Part shown: positions 1 through 7,606 of the stretch, one piece after another
Position numbering within the stretch: the first letter of the stretch is position 1
Layout: each line of letters begins with the position of its first letter
Assembly (NCBI GenBank): GCA_021784255.1
Contig: JAJXSZ010000032.1
Span: forward strand, 1 to 16,376
Reading direction: 5' to 3'
Source: Pseudomonadota bacterium
GTDB lineage: Bacteria; Pseudomonadota; Alphaproteobacteria; Acetobacterales; Acetobacteraceae
DNA length: 16,376 nt
Notes under the pieces: model-generated
What the model was told of the DNA's origin: nothing
The model's input: only the letters and a program-made list of their open reading frames with translations
Databases searched by the model: none
Made by a program: the position numbers and the translations under genes

Positions 1-929
1 CCCTCGAGCGCCGGGTCGATCGCGGTGCCGAAGATGATCTCGGCCTCGTCGTCGACTTCCTGGCGCACCCGGTTGGCGGCCTCGTCCACCTCGTGCAGCG
101 TCATGTCCTCGCCGCCGGTGATGTTGATGAGCAGCGCGCGGGCGCCGGCCATCGTGTTGCCCTCGATCAGCGGGTTGTTGATCGCGGCCTCCGCGGCGCG
201 CCGGGCGCGGTCCTCGCCGTCGGCCTCGCCGGTGCCCATCATGGCGTTACCCATCTCCGCCATCACCGTCTTGATGTCGGCGAAGTCGAGGTTGATCAGC
301 CCCGGCAGCACCATCAGATCGGTGACGCCGCGGACCGCCATGTAGAGCACGTTGTCCGCCATCTTGAAGGCTTCGCGCCAGCCGGTCTTCTCGTTGGCGA
401 GGCGGAACAGGTTCTGGTTCGGGATGACGATCAGCGTATCGACGTAGCTCTGCAGCTCGCGGATCCCGGCCTCGGCCGCGCGCGCGCGCTTGCTGCCCTC
501 GAAGGCGAACGGACGTGTCACCACGCCGACCGTCAGGATGCCGCGCTCGCGCGCCAGCCGCGCGATCACCGGCGCGCCGCCGGTGCCGGTGCCGCCGCCC
601 ATGCCGGCGGTGACGAAGGCCATGTGCGCGCCCTCGAGATGGCGCTCGATCTCGCCGATCGCCTCCTCCGCCGCGCCGCGCCCGATCTCGGGCTTCGCGC
701 CGGCACCGAGCCCCTGCGTCAGCGACGGGCCGAGCTGGATGCGCGTGTCGGCGCGGCTGTTGATCAGCTGCTGGGCGTCGGTGTTGGCGACGATGAAATC
801 CACGCCCTGCAACTGCAGCGCGATCATGTTGTCGACGGCGTTGGTGCCGCCACCGCCGACGCCGATGACGATGATGCGCGGGCTGAAGTCCTGATGATGA
901 GTCTGCGGAATGGTGAGGTTGAGGGTCAT
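1..929 (-). CDS. ftsZ: Cell division protein FtsZ (partial, C-terminus outside window)
   Basis: This is the tubulin-like GTPase that polymerises at mid-cell into the Z ring and recruits the divisome. The ATG at 929 opens a frame that stays open to the left edge: 309 full codons plus two bases. An N-terminal stretch of about 17 residues precedes the first nucleotide-binding loop (GVGGGGTN, about 23-30). The tubulin signature GGGTGTG is at about 111-117, NQNLFR at 171-176, and the T7 synergy loop NLDFAD, which completes the neighbour's GTPase site, at 213-218. The MMGTGEA and ITGGEDMTL stretches are also typical. The usual C-terminal linker and FtsA-binding peptide lie beyond the window. It is the last visible gene of the cluster, 46 bases after ftsA. 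The only Shine-Dalgarno-like sequence is a weak GGGAG about 11 bases upstream. Some positions differ from common alphaproteobacterial FtsZ (see findings). The identification is certain. Confidence 0.98.
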   Translation of the reverse strand, partial: MTLNLTIPQTHHQDFSPRIIVIGVGGGGTNAVDNMIALQLQGVDFIVANTDAQQLINSRADTRIQLGPSLTQGLGAGAKPEIGRGAAEEAIGEIERHLEGAHMAFVTAGMGGGTGTGGAPVIARLARERGILTVGVVTRPFAFEGSKRARAAEAGIRELQSYVDTLIVIPNQNLFRLANEKTGWREAFKMADNVLYMAVRGVTDLMVLPGLINLDFADIKTVMAEMGNAMMGTGEADGEDRARRAAEAAINNPLIEGNTMAGARALLINITGGEDMTLHEVDEAANRVRQEVDDEAEIIFGTAIDPALE

Positions 930-975
930 GGCGGTGGAGGCTCCCGGGGCGTTTGGGCGGATCGTCTGGGCTGAT
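930..975 (-). other. ftsA-ftsZ intergenic gap, the only true gap besides the short ftsW-murG spacer
   Basis: These 46 bases separate the TAG stop of ftsA from the ATG of ftsZ. I see a short inverted repeat (GGGAGCCTCC) just upstream of ftsZ, too short to call a terminator and lacking a T tract. I see no convincing -35/-10 pair. In other bacteria a dedicated ftsZ promoter often sits within or upstream of ftsA, so a promoter could lie inside the ftsA coding sequence, but nothing in the bases proves it. Confidence 0.6.
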
Positions 976-2292
976 CTAGAGACGGGTTCGGATGAAGTCG
1001 GCGAGTCGCGCAATGAGGCCGCGCGGCGCGTCGGCTTCGAGGTCGATATCGGCGAGCCGGCGTCCTTCGCCCGCGGCCCAGGCGAACAGGCCGGTCGCGG
1101 TGGCGAAGCCGGGTCCGCCGGCGCGCTCGGGCATGCCGGAGAGCCGCGCCGGCCGCGCCAGGCGCACTTGGCGGCCGAGCAGGCGCGCGGCGGTCTCGCG
1201 GATACCAGGCAGCTGGCTCGCACCGCCAGTCAGCACCACCGTCTGCCCGGCGGCGCGGCCGAGCCCGGAGGCGGCGATACGGTCGCGCATCAGCTCGAAC
1301 GTCTCCTCGATGCGCGGGCGGATGATGTCGACGATCATGCTGCGCGGCACCTGCGTGATGTGCCCCTCGTCTTCGCCGACGAGCTGCACCGGCACCACTT
1401 CGCGGTCGTCGTCCGGGCTCGCGCTGGCGCTGCCGTACAGCACCTTGAGCCGCTCGGCGTTGGTGACGGAGGTGGAAAGGCCACGGGCTAGGTCGTTGGT
1501 GACGTGCACGCCGCCGACCGGGAGCTGCGCCGTATGCAGCAGATGCCCCTCGGCGAACACCGCCATCCCGGTGGTGCCGCCGCCCATGTCGAGCACGGTG
1601 ACACCCAATTGCCGCTCGTCCTCAACCAGCGTTGCCATTCCCGCGGCCAGCGGCGCCGAGACCAGGGAGGCAATCTCCAGATCGCAACGCGCCAGCGTCG
1701 CGTCCAGCGTGCGCAGAGCGGTCGTGACCGCGTCAACAACATGCAGCCGTGCGCCGAGCGTTTCGCAGAACAGGCCGCGCGGATCGTCCGATCCCTCGGC
1801 CTCGTCGGTGGCGAATCCGAGCGGCAGCGCGTGGATGATGCTGCGCCCGGCCGACTCGGCGCGGCTGCGCCCCTCCGCCACCACCTGGCGGATATCTGCT
1901 TCGTTGACCGCGCGCCCGCCGACCGGCCACTGCACGTTGAACAGCCGGCTTTCCGGCGCCCCGGCGGAAAGATTCACCGTGACCGCGCGCAGCCGCGTGC
2001 CGGCTTCTTCCTCGGCGGTGCCGACGGCGGCGCGAATCGCCTGCTCCGCCTCCTCGAGGTCGAGCACCGAGCCCGCGCGCACGCCGCGCGCGCGCTCCCA
2101 GCCGAACCCGGTGATCCGCAGCGACAGATCGGACTCGCAACGGCCGATCATGCAGATGATCTTGGTGGTGCCGATGTCGAGCACGCCGATCGGCCCGCCC
2201 GGGCGCGGATGGCGGCGCCGGCGCTCGTTGCTGGCGGCGTTGGCATCACTGGCCTTGGGCGCGGCGAGGCTTGCATGGCGCATGTCGTTCAT
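976..2292 (-). CDS. ftsA: Cell division protein FtsA
   Basis: An actin-like ATPase that tethers FtsZ filaments to the inner membrane and recruits later divisome proteins. The 438-residue product has the actin/Hsp70 nucleotide-binding set: phosphate-1 loop DIGTTK (39-44), phosphate-2 loop LDMGGGTTG (234-242) and adenosine loop LTGGASQLPG (354-363). The last residues (about 425-438, GLIARLADFIRTRL) form a basic amphipathic helix like the membrane-targeting helix of the family. About 35 residues before the first loop are Ala/Ser-rich and then strongly basic (RRRRHPRP). This is longer than in E. coli FtsA, whose phosphate-1 loop lies close to the N-terminus. The start at 2292 overlaps the ftsQ stop as ATGA and has the strongest ribosome binding site in the window six bases upstream. 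ftsZ follows directly, matching the partnership of the two proteins. The identification is certain. Confidence 0.97.
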   Translation of the reverse strand: MNDMRHASLAAPKASDANAASNERRRRHPRPGGPIGVLDIGTTKIICMIGRCESDLSLRITGFGWERARGVRAGSVLDLEEAEQAIRAAVGTAEEEAGTRLRAVTVNLSAGAPESRLFNVQWPVGGRAVNEADIRQVVAEGRSRAESAGRSIIHALPLGFATDEAEGSDDPRGLFCETLGARLHVVDAVTTALRTLDATLARCDLEIASLVSAPLAAGMATLVEDERQLGVTVLDMGGGTTGMAVFAEGHLLHTAQLPVGGVHVTNDLARGLSTSVTNAERLKVLYGSASASPDDDREVVPVQLVGEDEGHITQVPRSMIVDIIRPRIEETFELMRDRIAASGLGRAAGQTVVLTGGASQLPGIRETAARLLGRQVRLARPARLSGMPERAGGPGFATATGLFAWAAGEGRRLADIDLEADAPRGLIARLADFIRTRL

Positions 2293-3173
2293 GCCGGGCT
2301 CCTCCCTCCTGCGGTGGCGCTGCCATGCTGGTGCGCGGTGTCGGCTTTCGTCTTCGGAGCCAGCGGCTCGGGCATCGGGCGCAGCCGCAGCCGGTCCGGC
2401 AGCCGCATGTCAACGACCGCGAGCGGCCGGTCGAGCAATTGCAGCTTGGCTTGCAACGTGGCGAGCCGGTCCAGCGCCGGAACCACCGCGCCCTCGGGCA
2501 GCATCACCGTGGTGCCTTCCCTGGTGCTCAGATTCCAGCGCCGTTCGCCGACCCGGACCGCGGCGACGACGCGCGTGGCGATCATCGGCTCGGCGGCCAG
2601 CGCGTCGAGCAGCCTGGCCGCGGCCCGCGGCGCGCCGGCCCCGACCACCAGCGGCACCTTGCCCGCAAAGGCGGTGATGTCCGCGTCGGTGACGATGTTG
2701 CCGGCGCGGTCGATCAGCCGGAAATGGCCGTCGTGCTGCCACACCGCGAACGGCCGGCGCTCGACGATCGCCACATGCAACGTTCCCGGCAGCTCGCGCT
2801 CGACGGTCGCCGAACGGATCCAGGCGATCGATTCCAGCCGCTGCCGCGCGCTGCTGATCGAGATGCCCAGGATCGGCTCGCCGCGATGCACGCCCAGCGC
2901 CGCCTCCACCAGCGGCAGCGGCGTCTTGTCGCGGCCGGTGATGACGACGTGGTCCACCGTGAGCCCCAGCCCGGCGGTCGCCATGCCGAGCCGTTCGCGC
3001 CAGCTCGCGCCTGGGATCAGGGTGCGCAGCGCGATGTCGGCGCCGAGCACCACCACCAGCCCGGCGGCGAGCAAGGCGAGCGGTCGGCGCATCCGGCGCT
3101 GGCGCCGCAGCAGCAGCTTGAGCCGCCCGGGGCGGTCGGCCGGCCGTGCCGGGCTGCGTTTCACGCGCGGCAT
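2289..3173 (-). CDS. ftsQ: Cell division protein FtsQ
   Basis: A bitopic inner-membrane protein that links the cytoplasmic Z ring to the periplasmic FtsL/FtsB/FtsW/FtsI complex. The 294-residue product has a short, very basic cytoplasmic N-terminus (1-30), one hydrophobic membrane segment (about 31-49), then a POTRA-type domain (about 72-140). The POTRA region begins VDHVVITGRDKTP and continues with IAWIRSATVERELPGTL and the typical VAIVERRPFAVWQ strand. The FtsQ/DivIB beta domain follows (to about 265), and the tail is disordered and polar. The ATG at 3173 is preferred because GGAG lies eight bases upstream; it overlaps ddl by 13 bases. A GTG at 3164 that forms a GTGA overlap is an alternative and would remove only three residues. 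Position between ddl and ftsA is the standard one. The fold and context make the call secure, although FtsQ sequences are weakly conserved. Confidence 0.95.
   Translation of the reverse strand: MPRVKRSPARPADRPGRLKLLLRRQRRMRRPLALLAAGLVVVLGADIALRTLIPGASWRERLGMATAGLGLTVDHVVITGRDKTPLPLVEAALGVHRGEPILGISISSARQRLESIAWIRSATVERELPGTLHVAIVERRPFAVWQHDGHFRLIDRAGNIVTDADITAFAGKVPLVVGAGAPRAAARLLDALAAEPMIATRVVAAVRVGERRWNLSTREGTTVMLPEGAVVPALDRLATLQAKLQLLDRPLAVVDMRLPDRLRLRPMPEPLAPKTKADTAHQHGSATAGGRSPA
2299..2310 (-). promoter_or_regulatory. Strong ribosome binding site of ftsA
   Basis: The minus strand reads AGGAGGGAGGAG, a doubled Shine-Dalgarno core six bases before the ftsA ATG at 2292 and inside the end of ftsQ. 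It fixes the ftsA start. It may let ftsA be translated at a higher rate than ftsQ, as expected from the usual excess of FtsA over FtsQ; that last point is inference. Confidence 0.8.
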
Positions 3174-4078
3174 GCGGCGTGCTCCACCATCCAGGCGCAG
3201 AGCGCGGGGAAATCCACGCCGCAATGCGCCGCCTGTTCCGGCAGCAGCGAGGTCGGCGTCAGCCCGGGCTGGGTGTTGACCTCGAGCAGCACCAGCCGCC
3301 CGGGCTCGCCCGCGGTGTCGTCGTAACGGAAATCGGCGCGGCTCGCGCCGCGGCAGCCGAGCGCCCGGTGCGCCGCCAGCGCGATGTCGCGCGCGCGCTC
3401 GAACACCGCCGGATGCACCCGCGCCGGGATCACGTGCCGCGATCCGCCTTCGGCATATTTCGCTTCGTAATCGTAGAACCCCACGGTGGGATCGATCTCG
3501 GTCACGGTGAGCGGCCGCTCGCCCATCACCCCCACGGTGAGCTCGCGCCCGGGGATGTATTCCTCGACCATCGCCACCGGTCCGAAGCGCCATCCCGCCG
3601 CGACGGCGGCGCGCCGGTTGCCGCCCTCGCGCAGGATCTCGACGCCAACCGAGGACCCCTCGTTCACCGGCTTGACGACATAGGGCAGCGGCATCGGGTC
3701 GGCGTGCTCGAGGGCGGCGATGTCGACGACGCCGCCCTTCGCCACCGGCAGTCCGGCGGCGACGAAGATCGCCTTGGCCGCCGCCTTGTCCATCGCCAGC
3801 GCCGAGGCGCGCACGCCGGAATGGGTGTAGGGAATGCCGAGCCAGTCGAGCACGCCCTGGATCGCACCGTCCTCGCCGAAGCGCCCGTGCAGCGCGTTGA
3901 ACACCGCGTCCGGGCGCGGATCGAGGGCGGCGATGGTGCGGGTGATGTCCGCCCCGACCTCGACCGGGCGGACCTTGTAGCCGGCGCGCTCGAGGGCACC
4001 GATCACCTGCCGCCCGGAGGCGAGGCTGACCTCGCGTTCGGCGGAGATGCCGCCATAGAGAACGGCAACCGTCTTCAT
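3161..4078 (-). CDS. ddl: D-alanine--D-alanine ligase
   Basis: A cytoplasmic ATP-grasp enzyme that joins two D-alanines to make the dipeptide MurF adds to the peptidoglycan precursor. The 305 residues match the short DdlB class. Visible motifs are the N-terminal LYGGISAEREVSL (8-20), HGRFGEDG (64-71), the ATP-binding KPVNEGSSVGV (136-146), EEYIPGREL (172-180), the omega-loop YDYEAKY (202-208), RADFRYD (247-253), and the metal- and phosphate-binding EVNTQPGLTPTSL (266-278). The omega-loop YDYEAKY is the form seen in D-Ala-D-Ala ligases, not in the D-lactate or D-serine ligases of vancomycin resistance. The ATG at 4078 overlaps the murB stop as ATGA with GGGGA six bases upstream, so the longer in-frame extension inside murB is not used. 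The identification is certain. Confidence 0.97.
   Translation of the reverse strand: MKTVAVLYGGISAEREVSLASGRQVIGALERAGYKVRPVEVGADITRTIAALDPRPDAVFNALHGRFGEDGAIQGVLDWLGIPYTHSGVRASALAMDKAAAKAIFVAAGLPVAKGGVVDIAALEHADPMPLPYVVKPVNEGSSVGVEILREGGNRRAAVAAGWRFGPVAMVEEYIPGRELTVGVMGERPLTVTEIDPTVGFYDYEAKYAEGGSRHVIPARVHPAVFERARDIALAAHRALGCRGASRADFRYDDTAGEPGRLVLLEVNTQPGLTPTSLLPEQAAHCGVDFPALCAWMVEHAACRA
3182..3187 (-). promoter_or_regulatory. Ribosome binding site of ftsQ, deciding the start
   Basis: The minus strand reads GTGGAG, with eight bases between the GGAG core and the ATG at 3173. This favours that ATG over the in-frame GTG at 3164. The site lies inside the end of ddl. Confidence 0.6.
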
Positions 4079-5034
4079 GCTCCGTCCCCGCCGGTGGGGC
4101 GCGCCGGCGCGGCGTGCACGCCGATGCGCCGGATCTCCCATTGCAGCGTGATGCCGCTCGCCTCGCGCACGCGCCGGCGCACCTCCTCGCCGAGCCCCTC
4201 GAGATCGGCCGCCGAGGCGCCGCCAGTGTTGATCAGGAAATTGCAGTGCAGCTGCGAGACCTGTGCCGCCCCGCGCGCGAGCCCGCGGCAGCCCGCCGCC
4301 TCGATCAGCTCCCAGGCCTTCATCCCCTGCGCATTGTCCGGGTTGCGGAACGTCGAGCCGCCGGTGCGCGCGCGCACCGGCTGGCTCGTTTCGCGCTTGG
4401 AACGTATTTCCGCCATCCGCGCGGCAATCGCCGCCCGCTCGCCCGGCCGCGCTACCAGTCGCGTGCGCACCACGATGCCGCCCGCCGGCAGGCTCGCGTG
4501 CCGGTAGGCCAGGGCGAGCTTCGCTGCCGGCAGCCGCACCACCTCGCCACTGCGCGCGACGATCTCAGCCCACTCCAGCACGCCGGCGATATCCCCGCCA
4601 TAGGCGCCCGCGTTCATCGCCACCGCGCCACCGATCGTGCCGGGGATGCCGCAGAGGAATTCGAGCCCGCCGAGCCCCTCGGCGGCGGCGAACTCGGCCA
4701 CCGTCACGTCGAGCGCCGCGGCCCCGGCGACGATGCCGTCGCCGTCGCGCTCGATCGCGCCGAAGCCGCGCGCCAGCTTCACGGTCACGCCCGGGATGCC
4801 GCCGTCGCGGATGATGAGGTTGGAGGCGGCCCCGATCACCGTCACTGTCGCCTCCGGCGGCAGTGCGGCGAGCGCCGCGGCGAGATCCGCGGTGTCCGCC
4901 GGGCGCAGCAGCAGCTCGGCCGGCCCGCCGACGCGAAACCAGGTCTGCGGCCCCAGCGGCGCGTTCTCGGTGACGCGCCCGCGCACGCCGGCAAGACGTT
5001 GCGCAAGTGTCACGATGCGCGTGGCCGCCATCAT
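4075..5034 (-). CDS. murB: UDP-N-acetylenolpyruvoylglucosamine reductase MurB
   Basis: A flavoenzyme (FAD, NADPH) that reduces the enolpyruvyl group on UDP-GlcNAc to give UDP-MurNAc, the sugar that MurC then loads with L-alanine. The 319-residue product has the FAD-binding features NTWFRVGG-like (QTWFRVGG, 30-37), GAASNLIIRDGGIPG (68-82) and LEFLCGIPGTIGGAVAMNAGAYGG (124-147; key residues G129, P131 and N141). Next come YRHASL (177-182), the catalytic Ser loop TGGSTFRNP (224-232), and a C-terminal WEIRRIG (299-305) whose Glu is the likely proton donor partner. The YRHASL stretch and the short TGGSTFRNP loop point to the type II MurB group. Two adjacent ATGs (5034 and 5031) are possible starts; the first overlaps the murC stop as ATGA. 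No clear Shine-Dalgarno is present, so translation probably depends on coupling with murC. Confidence 0.97.
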   Translation of the reverse strand: MMAATRIVTLAQRLAGVRGRVTENAPLGPQTWFRVGGPAELLLRPADTADLAAALAALPPEATVTVIGAASNLIIRDGGIPGVTVKLARGFGAIERDGDGIVAGAAALDVTVAEFAAAEGLGGLEFLCGIPGTIGGAVAMNAGAYGGDIAGVLEWAEIVARSGEVVRLPAAKLALAYRHASLPAGGIVVRTRLVARPGERAAIAARMAEIRSKRETSQPVRARTGGSTFRNPDNAQGMKAWELIEAAGCRGLARGAAQVSQLHCNFLINTGGASAADLEGLGEEVRRRVREASGITLQWEIRRIGVHAAPARPTGGDGA

Positions 5035-6494
5035 GCCGCACCGCCGAGGCGCAGCCCGCGGCGCGGATCGACGCTCTTCGGCTGCTCCGCCTGCAGCCTG
5101 GCCAGTTCCGCGGGCAGCGCGGCGGCCCACTGGGTGATGCTGCCGGCGCCGAGGCAGACGACGTAGTCGCCGGGCTCGGCCAGCGCATGCACCATCTCGG
5201 CGAGGTGGCGCGGATCGGGCAGCGGCTCGACGCGCCGATGCCCGTGCGCGCGCAGCCCCTCGACCAGGGCGTCGCGATCGACGCCCTGGATCGGCGCCTC
5301 GCCCGCGGCATAGACATCGGCCACTAGCACCGTGGTGGCGTCGCCCATGCAGGTGCAGAACGCCTCGAACAGCGAGGCCAGGCGGGTGTAGCGATGCGGC
5401 TGCACCACCGCGAGCACGTGGTTCGCCCCGGCCTGGCGCGCCGCCTTCAGCACGGCCGCGATTTCCACCGGGTGGTGGCCATAGTCGTCGATCACGACGA
5501 TGCCGCCGGCCTCACCGACGCGGGTGAAGCGGCGCTTGACGCCCTTGAACGCGGCGAAGGCGCTGCGCAGCCGCTGCTCGTCGACCCCCATCTCGACGCC
5601 GATGGCGATCGCGGCCAGCGCGTTCTGCACGTTGTGCGCGCCCATCATCGGCAGGCGGAACGGTCCGAGCCGCCGTGCGCGCCCGCTCGCGCGGTCGGTG
5701 ATCACCACCTCGAAGGTCGAACCCAGCCGGTCCGGCACCACGCGCTCGGCGCGGACATCGGCCTGCGGACTGAACCCGTAGGTGATGATGCGCCGGTCGG
5801 AGAGGCGCGGGATCATCGACAGCACCTCGGGATGGTCCGCGCACAGCACCGCGAAGCCGTAGAACGGCACGTTCTGCACGAACTGCGCATAGCCCGCGTT
5901 CATCGCCTCGGCCGTGCCCCAGTGGTCGAGATGCTCGGGGTCCATGTTGGTGACCACCGCGATCGTCGCCGGCAGGCGCAGGAACGAGCCGTCGCTCTCG
6001 TCCGCCTCGACGACCATCCACTCGCCCTCGCCCATGCGCGTGTTGGTGCCATAGGCGTTGACGATGCCGCCGTTGATCACGGTGGGGTCGAGCCCCGCTG
6101 TCTCCAGCACCGCGGCGATGAGGCTCGTCGTCGTGGTCTTGCCATGCGTGCCGCCGACCGCGATCGCCCAGCGCAGCCGCATCAGCTCGGCCAGCATCTC
6201 CGCGCGCCGCACCACCGGGATGAAGCGTGCCCGCGCGGCCTGCACCTCCGGGTTGTCGGCGCGCACGGCGGTGGAGACGACGAGCACGCGCGCATCGCCG
6301 AGATTGGCCGCGTCGTGGCCGACCGCGACCGGGATGCCGGCCTCGCGCAGCCGCCGGACATTGGCGTTGTCGGCGAGGTCGCTGCCCTGCACCGTGTAGC
6401 CGAGCACGTGCAGCACCTCGGCGATGCCGGACATGCCGATGCCGCCGATGCCGACGAAATGGATGGTGCCGATGGAAAGCGGCAGCGCCCTCAT
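5031..6494 (-). CDS. murC: UDP-N-acetylmuramate--L-alanine ligase MurC
   Basis: The first Mur ligase; it uses ATP to add L-alanine to UDP-MurNAc in the cytoplasm. The 487-residue product has all three Mur-ligase domains. The N-terminal Rossmann-like UDP-binding domain contains IHFVGIGGIGMSGIAE (11-26). The central ATPase has the P-loop GGTHGKTTTT (114-123), EADESDGSFL (163-172) and TNMDPEHLDHW (182-192), then GAHNVQNALAA (285-295). The C-terminal domain has DDYGHHPVEI (336-345), QPHRYTR (365-371) and CLGAGSIT (447-454). Length and motifs are those of a complete enzyme. The ATG at 6494 overlaps the murG stop as ATGA and has a good ribosome binding site (GGGAGG, seven bases upstream). A longer in-frame extension into murG is spurious. 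The identification is certain. Confidence 0.98.
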   Translation of the reverse strand: MRALPLSIGTIHFVGIGGIGMSGIAEVLHVLGYTVQGSDLADNANVRRLREAGIPVAVGHDAANLGDARVLVVSTAVRADNPEVQAARARFIPVVRRAEMLAELMRLRWAIAVGGTHGKTTTTSLIAAVLETAGLDPTVINGGIVNAYGTNTRMGEGEWMVVEADESDGSFLRLPATIAVVTNMDPEHLDHWGTAEAMNAGYAQFVQNVPFYGFAVLCADHPEVLSMIPRLSDRRIITYGFSPQADVRAERVVPDRLGSTFEVVITDRASGRARRLGPFRLPMMGAHNVQNALAAIAIGVEMGVDEQRLRSAFAAFKGVKRRFTRVGEAGGIVVIDDYGHHPVEIAAVLKAARQAGANHVLAVVQPHRYTRLASLFEAFCTCMGDATTVLVADVYAAGEAPIQGVDRDALVEGLRAHGHRRVEPLPDPRHLAEMVHALAEPGDYVVCLGAGSITQWAAALPAELARLQAEQPKSVDPRRGLRLGGAA

Positions 6495-7594
6495 CGCGCC
6501 ACCTCCCGCGCCGCGATCGCGGCCTCGACCGCATCGGCCAGCGCCGCCGCCGCGTGCGGCCGGCCCAGCGCCGCCGCCGCTGCCGCCGCCGCTGCCAGTC
6601 GTTGCGGATCTGCAAGAAATTCGCCGAGCCGCGCGGCCAGTGCCTGCGGCGTGAAGTCGCCCTGCGCCATCGGCCAGGCGGCGCCGGCCGCGGCCAGTGT
6701 CGCCGCGTTCAGCGCCTGGTCCGCGTCCACCGCGCCGGGCAGCGGCACCAGGATCGCCGGCCGTCCGGCGACCGCGAGCTCGGCGAGCGTCGTCGCCCCG
6801 GCCCGCGCGATCACCAGGTGCGCCCGGGCGAGCCGGGCCGGCATGTCGGTCAGGAACGGCGTGATCTCCGGCGCCATCCCGAGCGCCGCGCAGGCCTGCG
6901 CCACGCCCTCGACGTCTTCCGCCCGCGCCTGCTGCACCAGGCGGATGCGCGCGCGCTGCTCCGGCGCGAGCCGGGCCAGCGCCGCCGGCACGACCTCGGC
7001 GAACACCCGCGCGCCGAGCGAACCGCCGACGACAAGCAGATCGAAATGTTCCGCGGCCGGCCGGTAGCCCGCGCCGGCCAGGGCTGCGATCTCCGGTCGC
7101 ACCGGGTTGCCGGTGACGACGCTGGCAACGCCCTCGGGCATGAGGCGCGTCGCCGCGTGGCTCAGCGCGATGCGGTCGGCGCGGGAGGCAAGGAACCGGT
7201 TGGCGCCGCCCAGCACCGCGTTCTGCTCGTGCAGCACGATCGCCGGCCGCGGCGCGAGCAGACATGCCGCGAGCACCGGAGGCACCGAGGGATAGCCGCC
7301 GAAGCCGACCACGCCCGCCGGGCGCAGCCGCGCCATCAGCCTTCGCGCTTGCAGCGTGCCGCGCGCCAGCGCCAGCGCCGCGCGCGCCTTGCCCGCGGCC
7401 CCGCGCCCGGCGACGGCGGCCGAGGCGATGACGTGCCGCTCCCAGCCCGGCGCCTGTGCCGCGGCGCGCTCCGCCACGCGGCCGTCGGTCAGCAGCACGA
7501 TGCGCTGGCCGCGCTCCGCCAGCACGCGCCCGACGGCCAGGGCGGGGAACAGATGCCCGGCGGTCCCGCCGGCGGCCAGCACGATCGGTTGCAT
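6491..7594 (-). CDS. murG: MurG, lipid II synthase (UDP-GlcNAc transferase)
   Basis: A membrane-associated GT-B glycosyltransferase that adds GlcNAc to lipid I at the cytoplasmic face, giving lipid II. The 367-residue product has the N-terminal loop GGTAGHLFPA (9-18) with the conserved His, GYPSVPP (100-106), HEQNAVLGGANR (122-133), VVGGSLGARVFAE (188-200), the UDP-GlcNAc-binding RAGATTLAEL (264-273), and PGAVDADQALNA (286-297). The loop and the last motif depart slightly from the usual GGTGGH and PHA.DDHQ..NA forms. A polyalanine run (about 334-342) near the end is encoded by GCN repeats. The ATG at 7594 is chosen because AGGGGG lies six bases upstream. An ATG at 7609, forming an ATGA overlap with the ftsW stop, would add five residues before the conserved start. 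The identification is certain; only the start is open. Confidence 0.96.
   Translation of the reverse strand: MQPIVLAAGGTAGHLFPALAVGRVLAERGQRIVLLTDGRVAERAAAQAPGWERHVIASAAVAGRGAAGKARAALALARGTLQARRLMARLRPAGVVGFGGYPSVPPVLAACLLAPRPAIVLHEQNAVLGGANRFLASRADRIALSHAATRLMPEGVASVVTGNPVRPEIAALAGAGYRPAAEHFDLLVVGGSLGARVFAEVVPAALARLAPEQRARIRLVQQARAEDVEGVAQACAALGMAPEITPFLTDMPARLARAHLVIARAGATTLAELAVAGRPAILVPLPGAVDADQALNAATLAAAGAAWPMAQGDFTPQALAARLGEFLADPQRLAAAAAAAAALGRPHAAAALADAVEAAIAAREVAR
6502..6507 (-). promoter_or_regulatory. Ribosome binding site of murC
   Basis: The minus strand reads GGGAGG seven bases before the murC ATG at 6494, within the last codons of murG. It confirms the start at the ATGA overlap. 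Confidence 0.7.
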
Positions 7595-7600
7595 CGCCGG

Positions 7601-7606
7601 CCCCCT
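7601..7606 (-). promoter_or_regulatory. Ribosome binding site of murG, deciding the start
   Basis: The minus strand reads AGGGGG starting on the last base of the ftsW stop codon, six bases before the ATG at 7594. It supports that ATG over the upstream ATG at 7609, which overlaps the ftsW stop. Termination on ftsW would leave the ribosome close to this site, so coupled reinitiation is plausible. Confidence 0.65.

Noticed and set aside
93..974. A 293-codon plus-strand frame opposite ftsZ
   Set aside because: The opposite strand encodes an unmistakable FtsZ; the plus-strand translation is Arg/Ala/His/Asp-rich shadow sequence.
930..975. Possible terminator or promoter between ftsA and ftsZ
   Set aside because: The inverted repeat is only five bases per arm with no T tract, and no convincing promoter boxes are visible.
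3161..4078. Possible vancomycin-resistance-type D-Ala-D-Lac ligase
   Set aside because: The omega loop YDYEAKY and the dcw position are those of an ordinary D-Ala-D-Ala ligase.
992..4507. Several long plus-strand open frames opposite ftsA, ftsQ and ddl
   Set aside because: They are low-complexity Arg/Ser/Pro-rich or His/Arg/Gly-rich translations, overlap each other, and mirror strongly conserved genes on the other strand.
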